A model generated the notes under the pieces. The model was not told the origin of the DNA, ran no database searches, and saw only the letters and a list, made by a program, of their open reading frames with translations. From CAYXVF01 sp964468125 (GTDB lineage: Bacteria > Myxococcota > XYA12-FULL-58-9 > CAYXVF01), in NCBI GenBank assembly GCA_964468125.1, contig CAYXVF010000003.1, positions 1 through 64,000 on the forward strand: a DNA stretch of 64,000 nt, in the 5' to 3' direction. Shown here one piece after another: positions 43,815-54,952 of the stretch; the first letter of the stretch is position 1, and every line of letters begins with the position of its first letter. The translations under genes were made by a program, and so were the position numbers.

Positions 43815-44957
43815 ATGCAGATGACGGAAATCAACAACACGCGCGTGCCTTCCTCTCTGACCCTCGAGGCACAGGCGCAGGCGCAAAAACAAGAGAACGA
43901 GATGCAGGCCGACGCCATCAAAGCGGCGGTCCGGAGTCGAAGCGTCGCCCCCGTCGGCGACGTGAAGGTGAGCGACACCACCTCGAGCCTCGCCGTTGAG
44001 ATCTCACTGCCGGCGCCGTCGGCCCCGAGCGTCGACGTGACCCCCGAGAGCATTTCCGGCGCCCAGTCCATGGCCGGCCAGCTGAGCTATATGGGCGAGG
44101 GCACAGGCGACACGGACCTGCTTTTGGCGAAGTTCCTCAAGCTCCAGGTTTTGACCGAGACCGAAGACCTCTGGAGCCAGGTGCTCGCCCGCGAAGCGCA
44201 ATCCCTGCTGATGCGCGGCGCACTCGCGCAGGGCAAGCAGAGCATGCTCCGCGAGGCCGAAGCGGCGTGGGCCCGAGCCGAGTCGCTCCAGAATCAGGCG
44301 TTGGCGATCGCGCGCGAGTACGAGCTCGGCGACGACGGTCGACTCGACGGTTTCTTCGGGGGTCCGCGCACCTTCGAGAATCCCGCGATCAGCTACTCGA
44401 ATGAGACCGTCACCGCGAGCGCGAATGCGTCGGAGGACCTCAAGGCGGCGGTGGACGCGAGTGGCGAAGCCGAGGGCGCTGAACATCGAGGTGAGAGCGA
44501 TCTCGCCGCGGAAAAACGAGCCGAAGCGGATGCGGCACTCGCACGCTACGTCGCGGATCCGAGCCGACAGGGGGATGTCGCCGAAATCGATGGGAAGCGC
44601 TACGACATCGGCACCATGGGCGCCGGGCCGCTGATGCAGATCGTGGCTCTCCTCGCCGCCGCCGACTTTGCGAATCAACGCGGCAACGATTTGCACGCGT
44701 CCTATTCGCAGGGCGTCGGCGCGTCCCAGATGCGTAAGGGCCAAAACCTGGTCGATTCGTGGAAGCGCCTGGAAGGCCACGACGAGTTTCTCGATGCGGT
44801 GAATCAGTCGGTCCGCGGCACCGAATCGGCGGACAAGAAGATGAAGGCTTTGCGTCACGTGGATGAGCAGCGCCTCACCGTCGCCGCCCTGCTCGAAGAG
44901 GGCGCGGCCTTTTCAGAGACCTACGCCCGCAACAAGCTGCAGCCGGTACAGGGTTAG
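43815..44957 (+). CDS. Helical protein of unknown function
   Basis: Product of about 380 residues. I do not recognise it. It is Ala/Glu-rich and almost wholly helical (LSLAQAQ-type composition, e.g. LEAQAQAQKQENEMQADAIK), soluble, with no signal peptide. Starts at 43791, 43815 and 43821 are all in frame; GGGAGCGAG directly before 43815 and 43821 favours one of these two. Near the C-terminus ADKKMKALRHVDEQRLTVAA may form a coiled coil. A tail-like, phage-like or polarity scaffold role cannot be decided. Confidence 0.55.
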   Translation: MQMTEINNTRVPSSLTLEAQAQAQKQENEMQADAIKAAVRSRSVAPVGDVKVSDTTSSLAVEISLPAPSAPSVDVTPESISGAQSMAGQLSYMGEGTGDTDLLLAKFLKLQVLTETEDLWSQVLAREAQSLLMRGALAQGKQSMLREAEAAWARAESLQNQALAIAREYELGDDGRLDGFFGGPRTFENPAISYSNETVTASANASEDLKAAVDASGEAEGAEHRGESDLAAEKRAEADAALARYVADPSRQGDVAEIDGKRYDIGTMGAGPLMQIVALLAAADFANQRGNDLHASYSQGVGASQMRKGQNLVDSWKRLEGHDEFLDAVNQSVRGTESADKKMKALRHVDEQRLTVAALLEEGAAFSETYARNKLQPVQG

Positions 44958-45225
44958 CGGGACTTTCGGGTGCCGGTGTAGTCCGCCAGACCGTCCCCTT
45001 CCGGAGTCATCCCGGTGCCGACGGCGTCGAGCTCGCACTCGTACCAGCTCTCCTGGTCAATGTCCCGGCTCTCACGCAGGAAGATCTTTCCGACGGTCGC
45101 GCCGGTGGCGAGATCGACGTCGAAGCGAAACTCATTGTCGTACAGCAGAACGGGGTCGGAGCCGAGAACGCTGCCGGGGAAGACCTGGTCGCCGGTGTTG
45201 ACCAGCGTCTGCCCTTCGCGAACAG
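44954..45225 (-). pseudogene. C-terminal fragment of an unknown gene
   Basis: A minus-strand frame with protein-like composition (VNTGDQVFPGSVLGSD, then YDNEFRFDVDLATGATVGK and WYECELDAVGTGMTPEGDG) ends in TAA at 44954-44956. It has no start; to the right, near 45225, it abuts a plus-strand relic in opposite direction. It looks like the last 85-90 residues of a secreted or surface protein whose remainder was lost. Confidence 0.4.
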
Positions 45226-46110
45226 TGCGCTACGCCCTCGAAGGCGGCGTGCGAAAGGCCGGAGATCGGCTCCGGATCACCGCGCACCTGATGGATACGG
45301 CCACGGATCAACAGCTCTGGTCCGGTCGCTTCGACGGCACCGTCGATGACGTCTTCGGGTTCCAGGACGATGCGGCACAGGGGATCGTCCACGCGCTCTC
45401 CATCGAGCTCTCGGCGGACGAGAGCCGCGCGCTCCGCGAGCACCCGATCCGCGACGCGCGCGCCTACGAGCTGTTCCTGCGCGCCCGTCACGCGGCGTGG
45501 AGCTTTTCTCCCGACGGCCTCGCCCGCGCCAAGAGCTACATCGAGTCCGCGAAAACGCACACGTGCTCAGCACCCTCGCCCACATCACGGCGATGTACGT
45601 CGAGTCGGGAGTCGCGAGCCCGGACTCCTTGCGCGAGGTCGAGGCGCTGGCGGATCGGGTCTTTGAGCTCGACGCGACGTCGCCACCCGGCCACTGGTTG
45701 AAAGGCTTCGCGGCCTACCAACGCGCCGACCTGCGCACCGCCATTCGCTTTATCGAGAGTGCCCGGGCGATCGAGCCCAACGACCCGGATACGCTCGTAC
45801 TCCTCGGTTACGTCTACCCGCACGTGGGTCGAAACGACGAAGCCCGCGAGCTCCTCGAACGCTCGGCCCGTCTCGATCCGCTGACGCCTTTGATCCAGTG
45901 CATGCCGGGCTTCCTCGCACGGCCTTTGAGCACACACCCTTTGGCTCCTGGGCCGCCTCCCTCGCGCATGGCCTGCGCGGCGAAGCAAGCCGCGCGGCCG
46001 AGGCGATCACCGAGGCCTTCCAGGGCGCGGCGCACAACAGCGAGATGTCCGCCCGCGACTCGAAGCGCTCGCTTGAACCGGGCGTGCCTGCGCTAGCGCC
46101 CTCGCGCGCG
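45222..46110 (+). pseudogene. TolB-N/TPR-type signalling protein relic
   Basis: Three pieces of one protein follow in shifting frames: VRYALEGGVRKAGDRLRITA (the N-terminal beta domain found before TPR regions in adenylate-cyclase-like and kinase-like proteins) and SGRFDGTVDDVFGFQDDAAQ at 45222-45545; TPR repeats from 45546 to about 45905 (LADRVFELDATSPPGHWLKG, FIESARAIEPNDPDTLVLLG); and a last helix set (WAASLAHGLRGEASRAAEAI) to 46110. The N-terminal enzyme domain is missing and small deletions separate the pieces. Not functional. Confidence 0.7.
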
Positions 46111-48276
46111 ACGACGGCGACGTGCGATGGACACGAGCAGCAGAATCGCCCAAGGAATCGGCGTGCTGCTCGAGCAATCGAGGGTGGGCTCCGCGTCGAC
46201 GGCAAAGGCGAGCTCCTGCTCACTCCGATTGCCGGCCTGGTCTACGACGGTCAGTGTCACACGATAGGCGCGATCCTCCTCGAGTCCTTCGAGCACGAGC
46301 GGCTCGCCGCCGGGGAGCGTGCCAACGGCGATGCGCGCATCCGGCTCCGCCGTACGCGACACCTGACCCACCACGAACTCCACGCTCAGCGCCTCGCGCG
46401 GAGTCCAATCGTCGTCGGCCGCGTATCGAATCACCGTCGCTGTCTCCCGAATGATCCCCACGGGCTGGGAGAGGAGGCGAAGCGATGGCGCGCGCGTGTC
46501 GACGGTCACGGTGATCTCTACCGGCGTCGGGTCTTCGTTGCCGGAGAGATCCACGGCAGCCAGGCCGACCACGTGTGGACCGCTGGGGAGATCGCGCACG
46601 GCGATGTCACGCCCGACACGCAGCCGCGACTCGGCGACACCGTCCACGTAGACCCGGTGACGTACCTGTTGCTGCGGTGGAGCATCGTCGAAGGAGCTCG
46701 TTTCGAGCACGAAGGTCGGTGGGACAAAGGACGGTGGTGTCTCGGCGAGACGGGTTTCCGGCGGCGTCTCGTCCCCCGCGGGCGCGAGATAGATCTCGAA
46801 GGCCGCGGCGATTGCGCGCTCGTCCACGGAGAGCTGAACGATCTCCGTCGCCAGATTGTCTCCTGCGAAAAAGGCGCCACTCAAAGGCAAGTCTTCCAAG
46901 GCGTCGCGAAACGATGGGAGCACGAGGACGTCCATCGTCTGCTGCAGCCCCTGGGGGTCGAGCACTAAGGGGCCCGAGAGCGTTTCGAGGCTGAACCCGA
47001 AGGCGGTCAGCTCCCGGGGGGTGAGACGCAGCGAGTTGTCCGTGGGATCGGAGCGAATGTCGGCGGTCAGACGTGCGCCGCTCTTCACCGTGAGGAGACT
47101 CGGCGCAGCACCGGGGAGGAAGGTCGAGACCCCTACCCGCAACTCAGGGAGCTCGAGGGCCGCGCCCACCACACCGTCTTCGCCCGTGAGGGTCACGCTC
47201 GGTCGCTCCGGCACTTCCAGGAGAAGCGCCACGTCGACGTCCGGGGCGAGTTCCTCCAAGACCTCACCGAGCTCGACTCCAAGGTCGCGACTGTCGAGAC
47301 AGAGCCAGCCCGCCCGCCAGGCCGAATCCACCAGATTTTCGACCGCTGCGTGGGAGATGGCGAACGCCGCGCTGCCGGTCGACGGAGGCACGAGAGGGGC
47401 GTCGGTCATGGAAGATGAAACGTCCACGCCGCGCAGCTCGCACTTCGCCGGCGCGCTGATCAGGGGCTCGACCCCCATTGCGAAGTCGACTTTGAGCTCC
47501 CGTTGCGAGACTCGCAGCGTCTCGGGCGACGCTACGATCCGCAACCCCGCCGCCTCTACCCCTTCGGTCGCAATGCGTTCGATGATACTCGTGATCCAGT
47601 CGGATGCGGAGCTGTTCACGCGAAGGCTCAGCTCTTCTCGAGCCCAATCGAGGATCGAGTCCTCGAACCAGGAGAAGAGTGCCTCACCGAGCCAATCGTA
47701 GATGCCGCAACCGTCGAGCTCGAGCTCGTTTGACGACGGGGCCTCGGTGACCTCAAAGGACTCGATGATGATGCTCGGTGCGCATTCGCTGACCGCTAGC
47801 CGGACCCGTCCTCGAACCTCGAGCGCCTCTCCGCTCATGCGCGCCTGACACGCCGCATCGGGTAAGGCGCACACTTGCAGGGCCATATCAAACTCAGTGG
47901 CTACATCGAGGACGATGCGAAAATCGATTCCGCCATCGAAGAACTGCAGCTCGCTCGTCACTGGAGTCACGACCACGTCGCCCGCGGTGGGGGTGACGAG
48001 CGTGTCTTCGAAGAAATCAGGACATTCATTCACGAGGAAGGATTCGGTCGGTACGGGAAGGCTGAGTCGTTCGCCAGCCATGAGAGCGTCGAGGGCGACG
48101 GAGCCACGGTCCCCGTCGATCCGAGCACTGAACGCTGAGCGCACGAGTCCCTCCTGGCACTGCGCCGCGGCCGTGCTCGGTGCCCAGGCGAAGAGACAAG
48201 GCAATGTGAGGCTGAGCCAGCGAAGGATGCACGTCGGCGCCCTGCGCTCCGCCTCCTCTCGAGCCAGGAGATTCAT
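46093..48276 (-). CDS. Secreted protein with MYXO-CTERM-like anchor
   Basis: Product of 727 residues. The signal peptide (LSLTLPCLFAWAPSTAAAQC) is preceded by a longish N-region. The centre resembles tubular lipid-binding (BPI-like) domains in patterns such as AAVENLVDSAWRAGWLCLDS, but this is only an impression. A bacterial Ig-like domain follows (VGLAAVDLSGNEDPTPVEIT). The C-terminus is a Cys-Ser cluster, a membrane helix and an Arg tail (LDCSSSTPIPWAILLLVSIA then RRRRRARGR), as in MYXO-CTERM sorting signals. The start at 48276 is the ATG one base after the upstream stop; coupling to the pectinacetylesterase-like gene is likely. Confidence 0.7.
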   Translation of the reverse strand: MNLLAREEAERRAPTCILRWLSLTLPCLFAWAPSTAAAQCQEGLVRSAFSARIDGDRGSVALDALMAGERLSLPVPTESFLVNECPDFFEDTLVTPTAGDVVVTPVTSELQFFDGGIDFRIVLDVATEFDMALQVCALPDAACQARMSGEALEVRGRVRLAVSECAPSIIIESFEVTEAPSSNELELDGCGIYDWLGEALFSWFEDSILDWAREELSLRVNSSASDWITSIIERIATEGVEAAGLRIVASPETLRVSQRELKVDFAMGVEPLISAPAKCELRGVDVSSSMTDAPLVPPSTGSAAFAISHAAVENLVDSAWRAGWLCLDSRDLGVELGEVLEELAPDVDVALLLEVPERPSVTLTGEDGVVGAALELPELRVGVSTFLPGAAPSLLTVKSGARLTADIRSDPTDNSLRLTPRELTAFGFSLETLSGPLVLDPQGLQQTMDVLVLPSFRDALEDLPLSGAFFAGDNLATEIVQLSVDERAIAAAFEIYLAPAGDETPPETRLAETPPSFVPPTFVLETSSFDDAPPQQQVRHRVYVDGVAESRLRVGRDIAVRDLPSGPHVVGLAAVDLSGNEDPTPVEITVTVDTRAPSLRLLSQPVGIIRETATVIRYAADDDWTPREALSVEFVVGQVSRTAEPDARIAVGTLPGGEPLVLEGLEEDRAYRVTLTVVDQAGNRSEQELAFAVDAEPTLDCSSSTPIPWAILLLVSIARRRRRARGR

Positions 48277-48277
48277 G

Positions 48278-49486
48278 TCAGCGACGCCCATGGTCGACGC
48301 TGCGCCAATCCGCGGTGCGGCGGATCAATCCATTGAACCAGTCCCGGGCGGAAACCCCTTCCACCTCGGTGTTGGCGAAGAGCTCGGCGTTCAACGAGAC
48401 GATGTGCGTGCTCCCGGGCGCGAGGAAATACTCGAAGCGGCCGAGGAAGCGTTGCTCGAGGCGAGCCACCTCTTCACGAATGATTCGGGCGAAGTCGGCG
48501 CTCGGCAGGGGATCGTATGAGAATAGCCGAATCGTCCCGAGAAATTGCCGAATGACGTCGTCCTCGGTGAAGGAGAACACGCCGGCGCGGACGAAGCTCG
48601 GGTCGTTCTGGAGCATCCAGCCGACGAAGCGAATGAACTGAGGATCGCAGGAGGCGCACGGCAGACGGTCGGTGAAGCGCCAGTTTTCTCGAAAGTCCGC
48701 CAGCTGAAGCTCGTTCGCGGGGTTTGTGACCCCGGGTCCCGAGTCCGCGAACAGGTAGAGCTCAGCGTCGGGAAACGCGAGTCGGACAGGACCGATCGCG
48801 AAGATCGCCCCGTAGGAACCGGCGCTCTGGCCTGTGACCAAGACCCGGTCCGGCTTTGGGAGCTTGGCCGCCGCCACGGTGAGGGCTGCGCTCAGATTGC
48901 GCAGGCCGTGAAAAATCCGCTCGCCGGCGCGGGGAAACTGCACGACGTTGTCGCCGGTGAACACGCTCGCGTCGCAGTAAGGCACGTAGAGCATGTGCCA
49001 ATCGGCAGTAGCGAGGCCGGTTCGCGTCGCATAAATGCCCTCACGTTCTGGGATCTCCGGGGTGATCTGCGCGGTGCCGATCGCGCAGGACAGGTCGTTC
49101 CAACAGGCGCCTCCCTCGTCGAGAACGATGACCAGATCGTCGACCGTGCCCGAGCGATAGGCGGTGAAGAACGGGTCGCCATCAGCGCACAGGGCTCCTG
49201 CGGCCGGGTCGAAATCCTGCCGGAGCCAGGGCGAGGCGGGGGTCAGTGGTGCCTCCATCACGGGCTCGACCGTGCCGAGGTAGTCCCCGAGGCCCGCGTC
49301 CCATAGGGCACCCTCGAGATCGGGAACGCGCGGAAAGAGCTCGGTCGACGCCTCGGACACCGGCGGAGGCGGGTCCATCTCTCCGCACCCGGCCACGACC
49401 CATGCGAGCGTCAGCAGCGAGGTGCAGAGGGGCAATCGAGCCGATCTCACGGCGCGAATCGTTGTGCGAGCGGCACAGCCCATCAC
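48278..49486 (-). CDS. Pectinacetylesterase-like lipoprotein
   Basis: Product of 402 residues. The N-terminus carries a lipobox (LTLAWVVAGCGEMD). The fold is that of pectinacetylesterases (PAE): LVIVLDEGGACWNDLSC at the oxyanion region, nucleophile elbow VTGQSAGSYGAIF (Ser about 215), and a late His in GSTHIVSLNAELF. Cys pairs suggest disulfides. These enzymes remove acetyl groups from glycans; bacterial members have broad or unknown substrates. It overlaps no gene but is directly followed by the MYXO-CTERM-like protein, forming a small surface operon. Confidence 0.82.
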   Translation of the reverse strand: MMGCAARTTIRAVRSARLPLCTSLLTLAWVVAGCGEMDPPPPVSEASTELFPRVPDLEGALWDAGLGDYLGTVEPVMEAPLTPASPWLRQDFDPAAGALCADGDPFFTAYRSGTVDDLVIVLDEGGACWNDLSCAIGTAQITPEIPEREGIYATRTGLATADWHMLYVPYCDASVFTGDNVVQFPRAGERIFHGLRNLSAALTVAAAKLPKPDRVLVTGQSAGSYGAIFAIGPVRLAFPDAELYLFADSGPGVTNPANELQLADFRENWRFTDRLPCASCDPQFIRFVGWMLQNDPSFVRAGVFSFTEDDVIRQFLGTIRLFSYDPLPSADFARIIREEVARLEQRFLGRFEYFLAPGSTHIVSLNAELFANTEVEGVSARDWFNGLIRRTADWRSVDHGRR

Positions 49487-49547
49487 AGCAGGTTCGGCGC
49501 CTGCGAGGCCTTCGTTGCTCGTAAATCGCTGAGGGTGGCGCCTGCTC

Positions 49548-50384
49548 TCAACGATTCGAGACGAGAACCTCGGCGACGGGCCCGCGCCGATCGGCGCGGC
49601 TGTTGATCGCCCGTCGGCAGAAGACCTGCTCGATCTCGAACCCTGCGTAGAGCGAGCGAATGAATTCAGTGTCGGAGTTGCTCAGGACGACGTGCACGCC
49701 CTTGCGGTCGAGGGCCGCGAATACGTCAGCGAGTCTTTCCTGTTCCGCATCTCCAAAGCCCGTCTTGGTGTAACTCGTGAAGGAGGCGGTCTTCGACACC
49801 GGGTCGTAGGGGGGATCGAAGTAGACGAGGTCGCCTTTCTTCGCGTGGTCGAGGACCTCGAAGGCGCTGCGATGCTCGATGCTCACCTCGGCGAGGGCCT
49901 CGGAGACCGCTCGGAGGTTGTCCGCGTCGCAGATCTTCGGATTCGCGTAGCGTCCGAAGGGAACGTTGAACTGCCCTTTGCGGTTCACCCGGTAGAGCCC
50001 GTTGAAGCAGGTGCGGTTCAAGAAGATGGTCCGTGCGGTCGAAGTCGTCGCGGTCAACGCGCTCCGCTCCTGCCCGCGCACCTCGTAGAAGTGCTCTTCC
50101 GTGGCCCGATGCGCGCCCAACGCCTCGATCACCCCTTCCACATCGTCCCGGATCGCCCGGTAGGCGTTCACCAGCTCATCGTTGATGTCTGACAAGGTCG
50201 CCCGCTCGGGGCCGAGCGCGAAGAACACCGCAGCCCCGCCCACGAACGGCTCGTGGTAGTGGCCAAAGCGCCCCGGGAAGCGTTTGAGGATCTCGGGGAC
50301 GAGCTTCGTCTTCCCTCCCGCCCACTTCAGGAAGGGCTTCGGACGACGGGGCTCGGCGATTCGGGAGCGTTCAGCAGCGTTCAC
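49548..50384 (-). CDS. dam: DNA adenine methylase, D12 class (Dam-like)
   Basis: Product of 278 residues. The SAM-binding motif is KPFLKWAGGKTKLVPEILK near the N-terminus, and the catalytic motif is VYFDPPYDPVS near 205, with FLNRTCFNGLYRVNRKG between them. This arrangement marks alpha-class N6-adenine methylases of the D12 family, normally GATC-specific. No restriction enzyme is adjacent, so it is probably an orphan or housekeeping methylase. Recognition sequence inferred from family only. Confidence 0.88.
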   Translation of the reverse strand: MNAAERSRIAEPRRPKPFLKWAGGKTKLVPEILKRFPGRFGHYHEPFVGGAAVFFALGPERATLSDINDELVNAYRAIRDDVEGVIEALGAHRATEEHFYEVRGQERSALTATTSTARTIFLNRTCFNGLYRVNRKGQFNVPFGRYANPKICDADNLRAVSEALAEVSIEHRSAFEVLDHAKKGDLVYFDPPYDPVSKTASFTSYTKTGFGDAEQERLADVFAALDRKGVHVVLSNSDTEFIRSLYAGFEIEQVFCRRAINSRADRRGPVAEVLVSNR

Positions 50385-50418
50385 AGAACGAATGCTGCCG
50401 GGTGCGACATCATCCTAC

Positions 50419-50440
50419 AAAAAAACCGCGGCTTTCGGTT
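50419..50440 (-). terminator. Rho-independent terminator of the P5C dehydrogenase gene
   Basis: On the minus strand AACCG and CGGTT pair around AAAGCCG and are followed by seven T, about 110 bases after the stop of the P5C dehydrogenase gene and just before the dam start. The stem is short but the T-tract is good. Confidence 0.6.
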
Positions 50441-50549
50441 CGCGTGACAGCGGCCTCAACCGAAGACTGCGACACGCTCGATTCGGGAAATGGGTGGTCG
50501 CGCACCTGCACCCGGAGCGGAGCCTGCGGCGCCTCCGAATCGCCGCGTC

Positions 50550-52181
<1,632 letters not shown>

Positions 52182-52254
52182 TCACCTCCCAAGCGCGAAG
52201 AAACGCGCGTTCTTCCCATCCTAGAGCGCACAGCCGATCCGTCAACGGGATGGC

Positions 52255-52698
52255 TCAGAGGCCCGGCCGTGCGATGCCCTCGAGCACGGCGCACCGACCG
52301 CTACCAGACGCACGCAATCGGATCCACCCCGCGTGTTCCGGGATGACCGAGGGGATCCGGTCCGCCCATTCGATCACCACGAGCGCCTCACGGTCCGCAA
52401 TGGCCTCCTCCACTCCGAGGCCGAGCAAATCGTCGGGGGACTCGAGACGATAGAGGTCCACGTGCACGAGACGTCCCCGCGTGCCCGGGTGATCGAACAT
52501 CAGCGCATAGGTGGGACTGACGACCTCCACCAGACGCGTCACGCCCCAACCCTCGGCGATGCCTCGGGTCAATGTGGTCTTGCCCGCGCCGAGCTCGCCG
52601 ACGAGCGCGTAGACAGTCCCTGGACTGGCCTGTTGTCCGAGCCAAAGGCCGAGCGCGTGTGTCGCACGGGCGTCGGGGAGCTCACGCTCGAACGCCAC
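52255..52698 (-). CDS. tsaE: tRNA N6-threonylcarbamoyladenosine synthesis ATPase TsaE
   Basis: Product of 147 residues. P-loop GELGAGKTTLTRGIAEG near 35-50, SPTYALM, and VIEWADRIP near the C-terminus are the TsaE signature. It assists TsaD/TsaB in t6A modification of ANN-decoding tRNAs. The GTG start at 52698 shares one base with the TAG stop of nnrED (TAGTG), so the two are coupled; the upstream frame extension is out of family. Confidence 0.92.
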   Translation of the reverse strand: MAFERELPDARATHALGLWLGQQASPGTVYALVGELGAGKTTLTRGIAEGWGVTRLVEVVSPTYALMFDHPGTRGRLVHVDLYRLESPDDLLGLGVEEAIADREALVVIEWADRIPSVIPEHAGWIRLRASGSGRCAVLEGIARPGL

Positions 52699-54236
52699 TA
52701 ACGCTCCCAATCCACCAACACGTCGCCGACCGCGTCGAGGAGATCCGTTGCCGTCATGGCCGTTTGGCTGCGCCGCTCCGCCGCCACATCGCCCGCGCAC
52801 CCGTGCAGGAGGGCTCCGAGTCGGGCTGCGCGCTCGGGCTCCAGCCCCTGCGCGAGCAGTGCTCCGATCATGCCTGCGAGCACATCACCGGTCCCGCCGG
52901 AGGCCATGCCGGGATTACCCACGTCCAGAACGCAGAGCGCGCCGTCCGGGCTCGCGATCACAGTCCCCGCCCCTTTGAGGACCACGACGCATTCATGCCG
53001 CATCGCCACCTGCAATGCTGCGGCGAAGCGATCGCGCTGCACCGCCTCGACGTCCGAGCCCAGCAGTCGCGCCATCTCCTTCGGGTGCGGCGTGAGGACC
53101 AGCGGCGTGTGCATATCGTCCCAGAGGGACGGGCGGGCCGCCATCGAGTTCAGAGCGTCCGCATCAAGACAAAGGGGCACACTCGCACGCCGAAAGAGCT
53201 CCGAGAGGAGCTCCACCGCATCGTCTCCCGTGCCGAGCCCAGGCCCCACCACGCAAGCATCGGCGCCCTCGAGCGCGCTCGACGCCCACTGGGCCGCATC
53301 TTGGTCGCCGCGCAAGCGCAACATCAGCTCTGGCGCCCGAGACGGCGCGCGCGCGAGGGTTGCATCGTCCGTGGCCCAACTCACCAGGCCGGCGCCACCT
53401 CGAAGGGCCCCGAGGGCCGAAAGTACCGCAGCGCCCGGTGTTTCTGGTTGCCCCGCCACAACCACACAGTGGCCGAAGTTCCCTTTGTGGGAATCGCCGC
53501 TGCGAGCGGGCATGAGCGCAGGCCCGTCCTCGTAGTCGAGGACCAATCCCACCACGCCGACTTCGTCGGTCACCGATTCGGGAATCCCGATGTCCACCAC
53601 GCGCAGAAGCCCGGTCAGCTCCTTGCCCGGATAGAGGTAGTGGCCACGCTTGGGGAAGGCAAAGGTGACCGTCTCCGCCGCCTGGATCGCGCGGCCGAGA
53701 CGGCGTCCGCTGTCCGTATGCACACCGGAAGGAATGTCGACGGCGACGACCTCCGCGGGACAGTGGTTGCAGAGATCGATCGCGTCGGAGATCAGCCCTC
53801 GAACATCGTCCTCCAGGTTGATCCCCAGGAGCGCATCCACCACCACGGGTGTGTCGTTCAAACGGGTGGACAGCTCCCATAGCTCGCGGGCGTCTTCGAT
53901 GAAGCGTATGGCGCAGCTGTCCTCGCGCTCAAGGGTGCTAAAGGTTGCCAGCGCGTCCCCTTTGAGTCGTCCGCGCGAGGTAAACACCGCCACTTCCACT
54001 TCGTAGCCTGCGGCCGCCAGGGCGCGTGCACAGACAAAACCATCACCACCGTTGTTGCCCGGACCGCAAAGCGCGATCACGCGTGAGCCCGGTGGCGCTC
54101 GCTCCATGACCGCGCGCGCAACACCACGACCGGCGAGCTCCATCAGGACCCGACCGGGGATACCGAAGTCTTCAATGGTTCGACGGTCGAGGCCCGCCAT
54201 TTCGAGGCCGCTGCAGACCTGCTGCATCGAGATCAC
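52698..54236 (-). CDS. nnr: Bifunctional NAD(P)HX epimerase/dehydratase
   Basis: Product of 512 residues. The N-terminal half is YjeF_N epimerase (VIALCGPGNNGGDGFVCARA; VVVDALLGINLEDDVRGL), the C-terminal half an ADP- or ATP-dependent (S)-NAD(P)H-hydrate dehydratase (VLTPHPKEMARLLG; GNPGMASGGTGDVLAGMIGA with the catalytic Asp). It repairs hydrated NADH and NADPH. The GTG at 54236 overlaps the pdxJ stop by 4 bases (GTGA); an ATG three codons in is the alternative. Confidence 0.93.
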   Translation of the reverse strand: MISMQQVCSGLEMAGLDRRTIEDFGIPGRVLMELAGRGVARAVMERAPPGSRVIALCGPGNNGGDGFVCARALAAAGYEVEVAVFTSRGRLKGDALATFSTLEREDSCAIRFIEDARELWELSTRLNDTPVVVDALLGINLEDDVRGLISDAIDLCNHCPAEVVAVDIPSGVHTDSGRRLGRAIQAAETVTFAFPKRGHYLYPGKELTGLLRVVDIGIPESVTDEVGVVGLVLDYEDGPALMPARSGDSHKGNFGHCVVVAGQPETPGAAVLSALGALRGGAGLVSWATDDATLARAPSRAPELMLRLRGDQDAAQWASSALEGADACVVGPGLGTGDDAVELLSELFRRASVPLCLDADALNSMAARPSLWDDMHTPLVLTPHPKEMARLLGSDVEAVQRDRFAAALQVAMRHECVVVLKGAGTVIASPDGALCVLDVGNPGMASGGTGDVLAGMIGALLAQGLEPERAARLGALLHGCAGDVAAERRSQTAMTATDLLDAVGDVLVDWER

Positions 54237-54952
54237 CCCCTGAGGATCTCGACCATATCACGAACCGCCGCCTCGAACCCGGTGATCACCGCGCGAGAGA
54301 CGATGCTGTGGCCGATATTGTACTCCTCAATCTCGTCGATGGGCACGAGCGCGGCGGTGTTGTGGTAGTGCAAGCCGTGTCCCGCCGCGACGCGCATGCC
54401 GAGCTTGCGGGCGGTCCGCGCGGCGTCGGCGATTCGGCGCAGCTCAGAGCGCTGCTCGGACTCAGCTCGGGCGTCCGCGTACTTGCCCGTATGCAACTCA
54501 ATGGCGGGTGCGTCGATCCGGTGAGCTGACTTCACCGCTTCGATGTCCGGATCAATGAAGAGCGCCACCAAGACATCCGCATCGCGCAGCTGAGCGATGT
54601 ATTTTTTGAGGTGGTCTCGATTCTGCCCGACATCGAGGCCCCCTTCGGTGGTGAGCTCTTCCCGGGTCTCGGGCACGATGGTGCAGATATCCGGCTTCAC
54701 CTCGAAGGCGATCTTCATCATCTCCGCGGTCGCGGCCATCTCGAGGTTGAGCTGGGTCTTCACCGTCTCGCGCAGGATGCGCACATCGCGCTCCTGAATG
54801 TGCCGCCGGTCCTCGCGCAGGTGGACGACGATCTGGTCCGCGCCGGCGCGCTCCGCGGCCGCGGCCGCTTCCACGGGATCGGGGTAGACAGTGCGCCGCA
54901 CCTGGCGAAGGGTCGCGACGTGGTCGACGTTGACTCCGAGTCGTCTGTGCAT
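54233..54952 (-). CDS. pdxJ: Pyridoxine 5'-phosphate synthase
   Basis: Product of 239 residues, standard length. LGVNVDHVATLRQVRR at the start carries the phosphate and substrate contacts; HLREDRRHIQERDV, catalytic Glu in TIVPETREELTTEGGLD and His in AAGHGLHYHNTA are all conserved. It forms pyridoxine 5'-phosphate from deoxyxylulose phosphate and aminoacetone phosphate. It is coupled to nnrED. In many bacteria acpS follows pdxJ; here it does not. Confidence 0.95.
   Translation of the reverse strand: MHRRLGVNVDHVATLRQVRRTVYPDPVEAAAAAERAGADQIVVHLREDRRHIQERDVRILRETVKTQLNLEMAATAEMMKIAFEVKPDICTIVPETREELTTEGGLDVGQNRDHLKKYIAQLRDADVLVALFIDPDIEAVKSAHRIDAPAIELHTGKYADARAESEQRSELRRIADAARTARKLGMRVAAGHGLHYHNTAALVPIDEIEEYNIGHSIVSRAVITGFEAAVRDMVEILRG

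Noticed and set aside
49548..50384. Dam-type methylase as part of a restriction or phage-defence system
   Set aside because: No nuclease, specificity subunit or BREX/DISARM gene is adjacent; neighbours are metabolic and surface genes.
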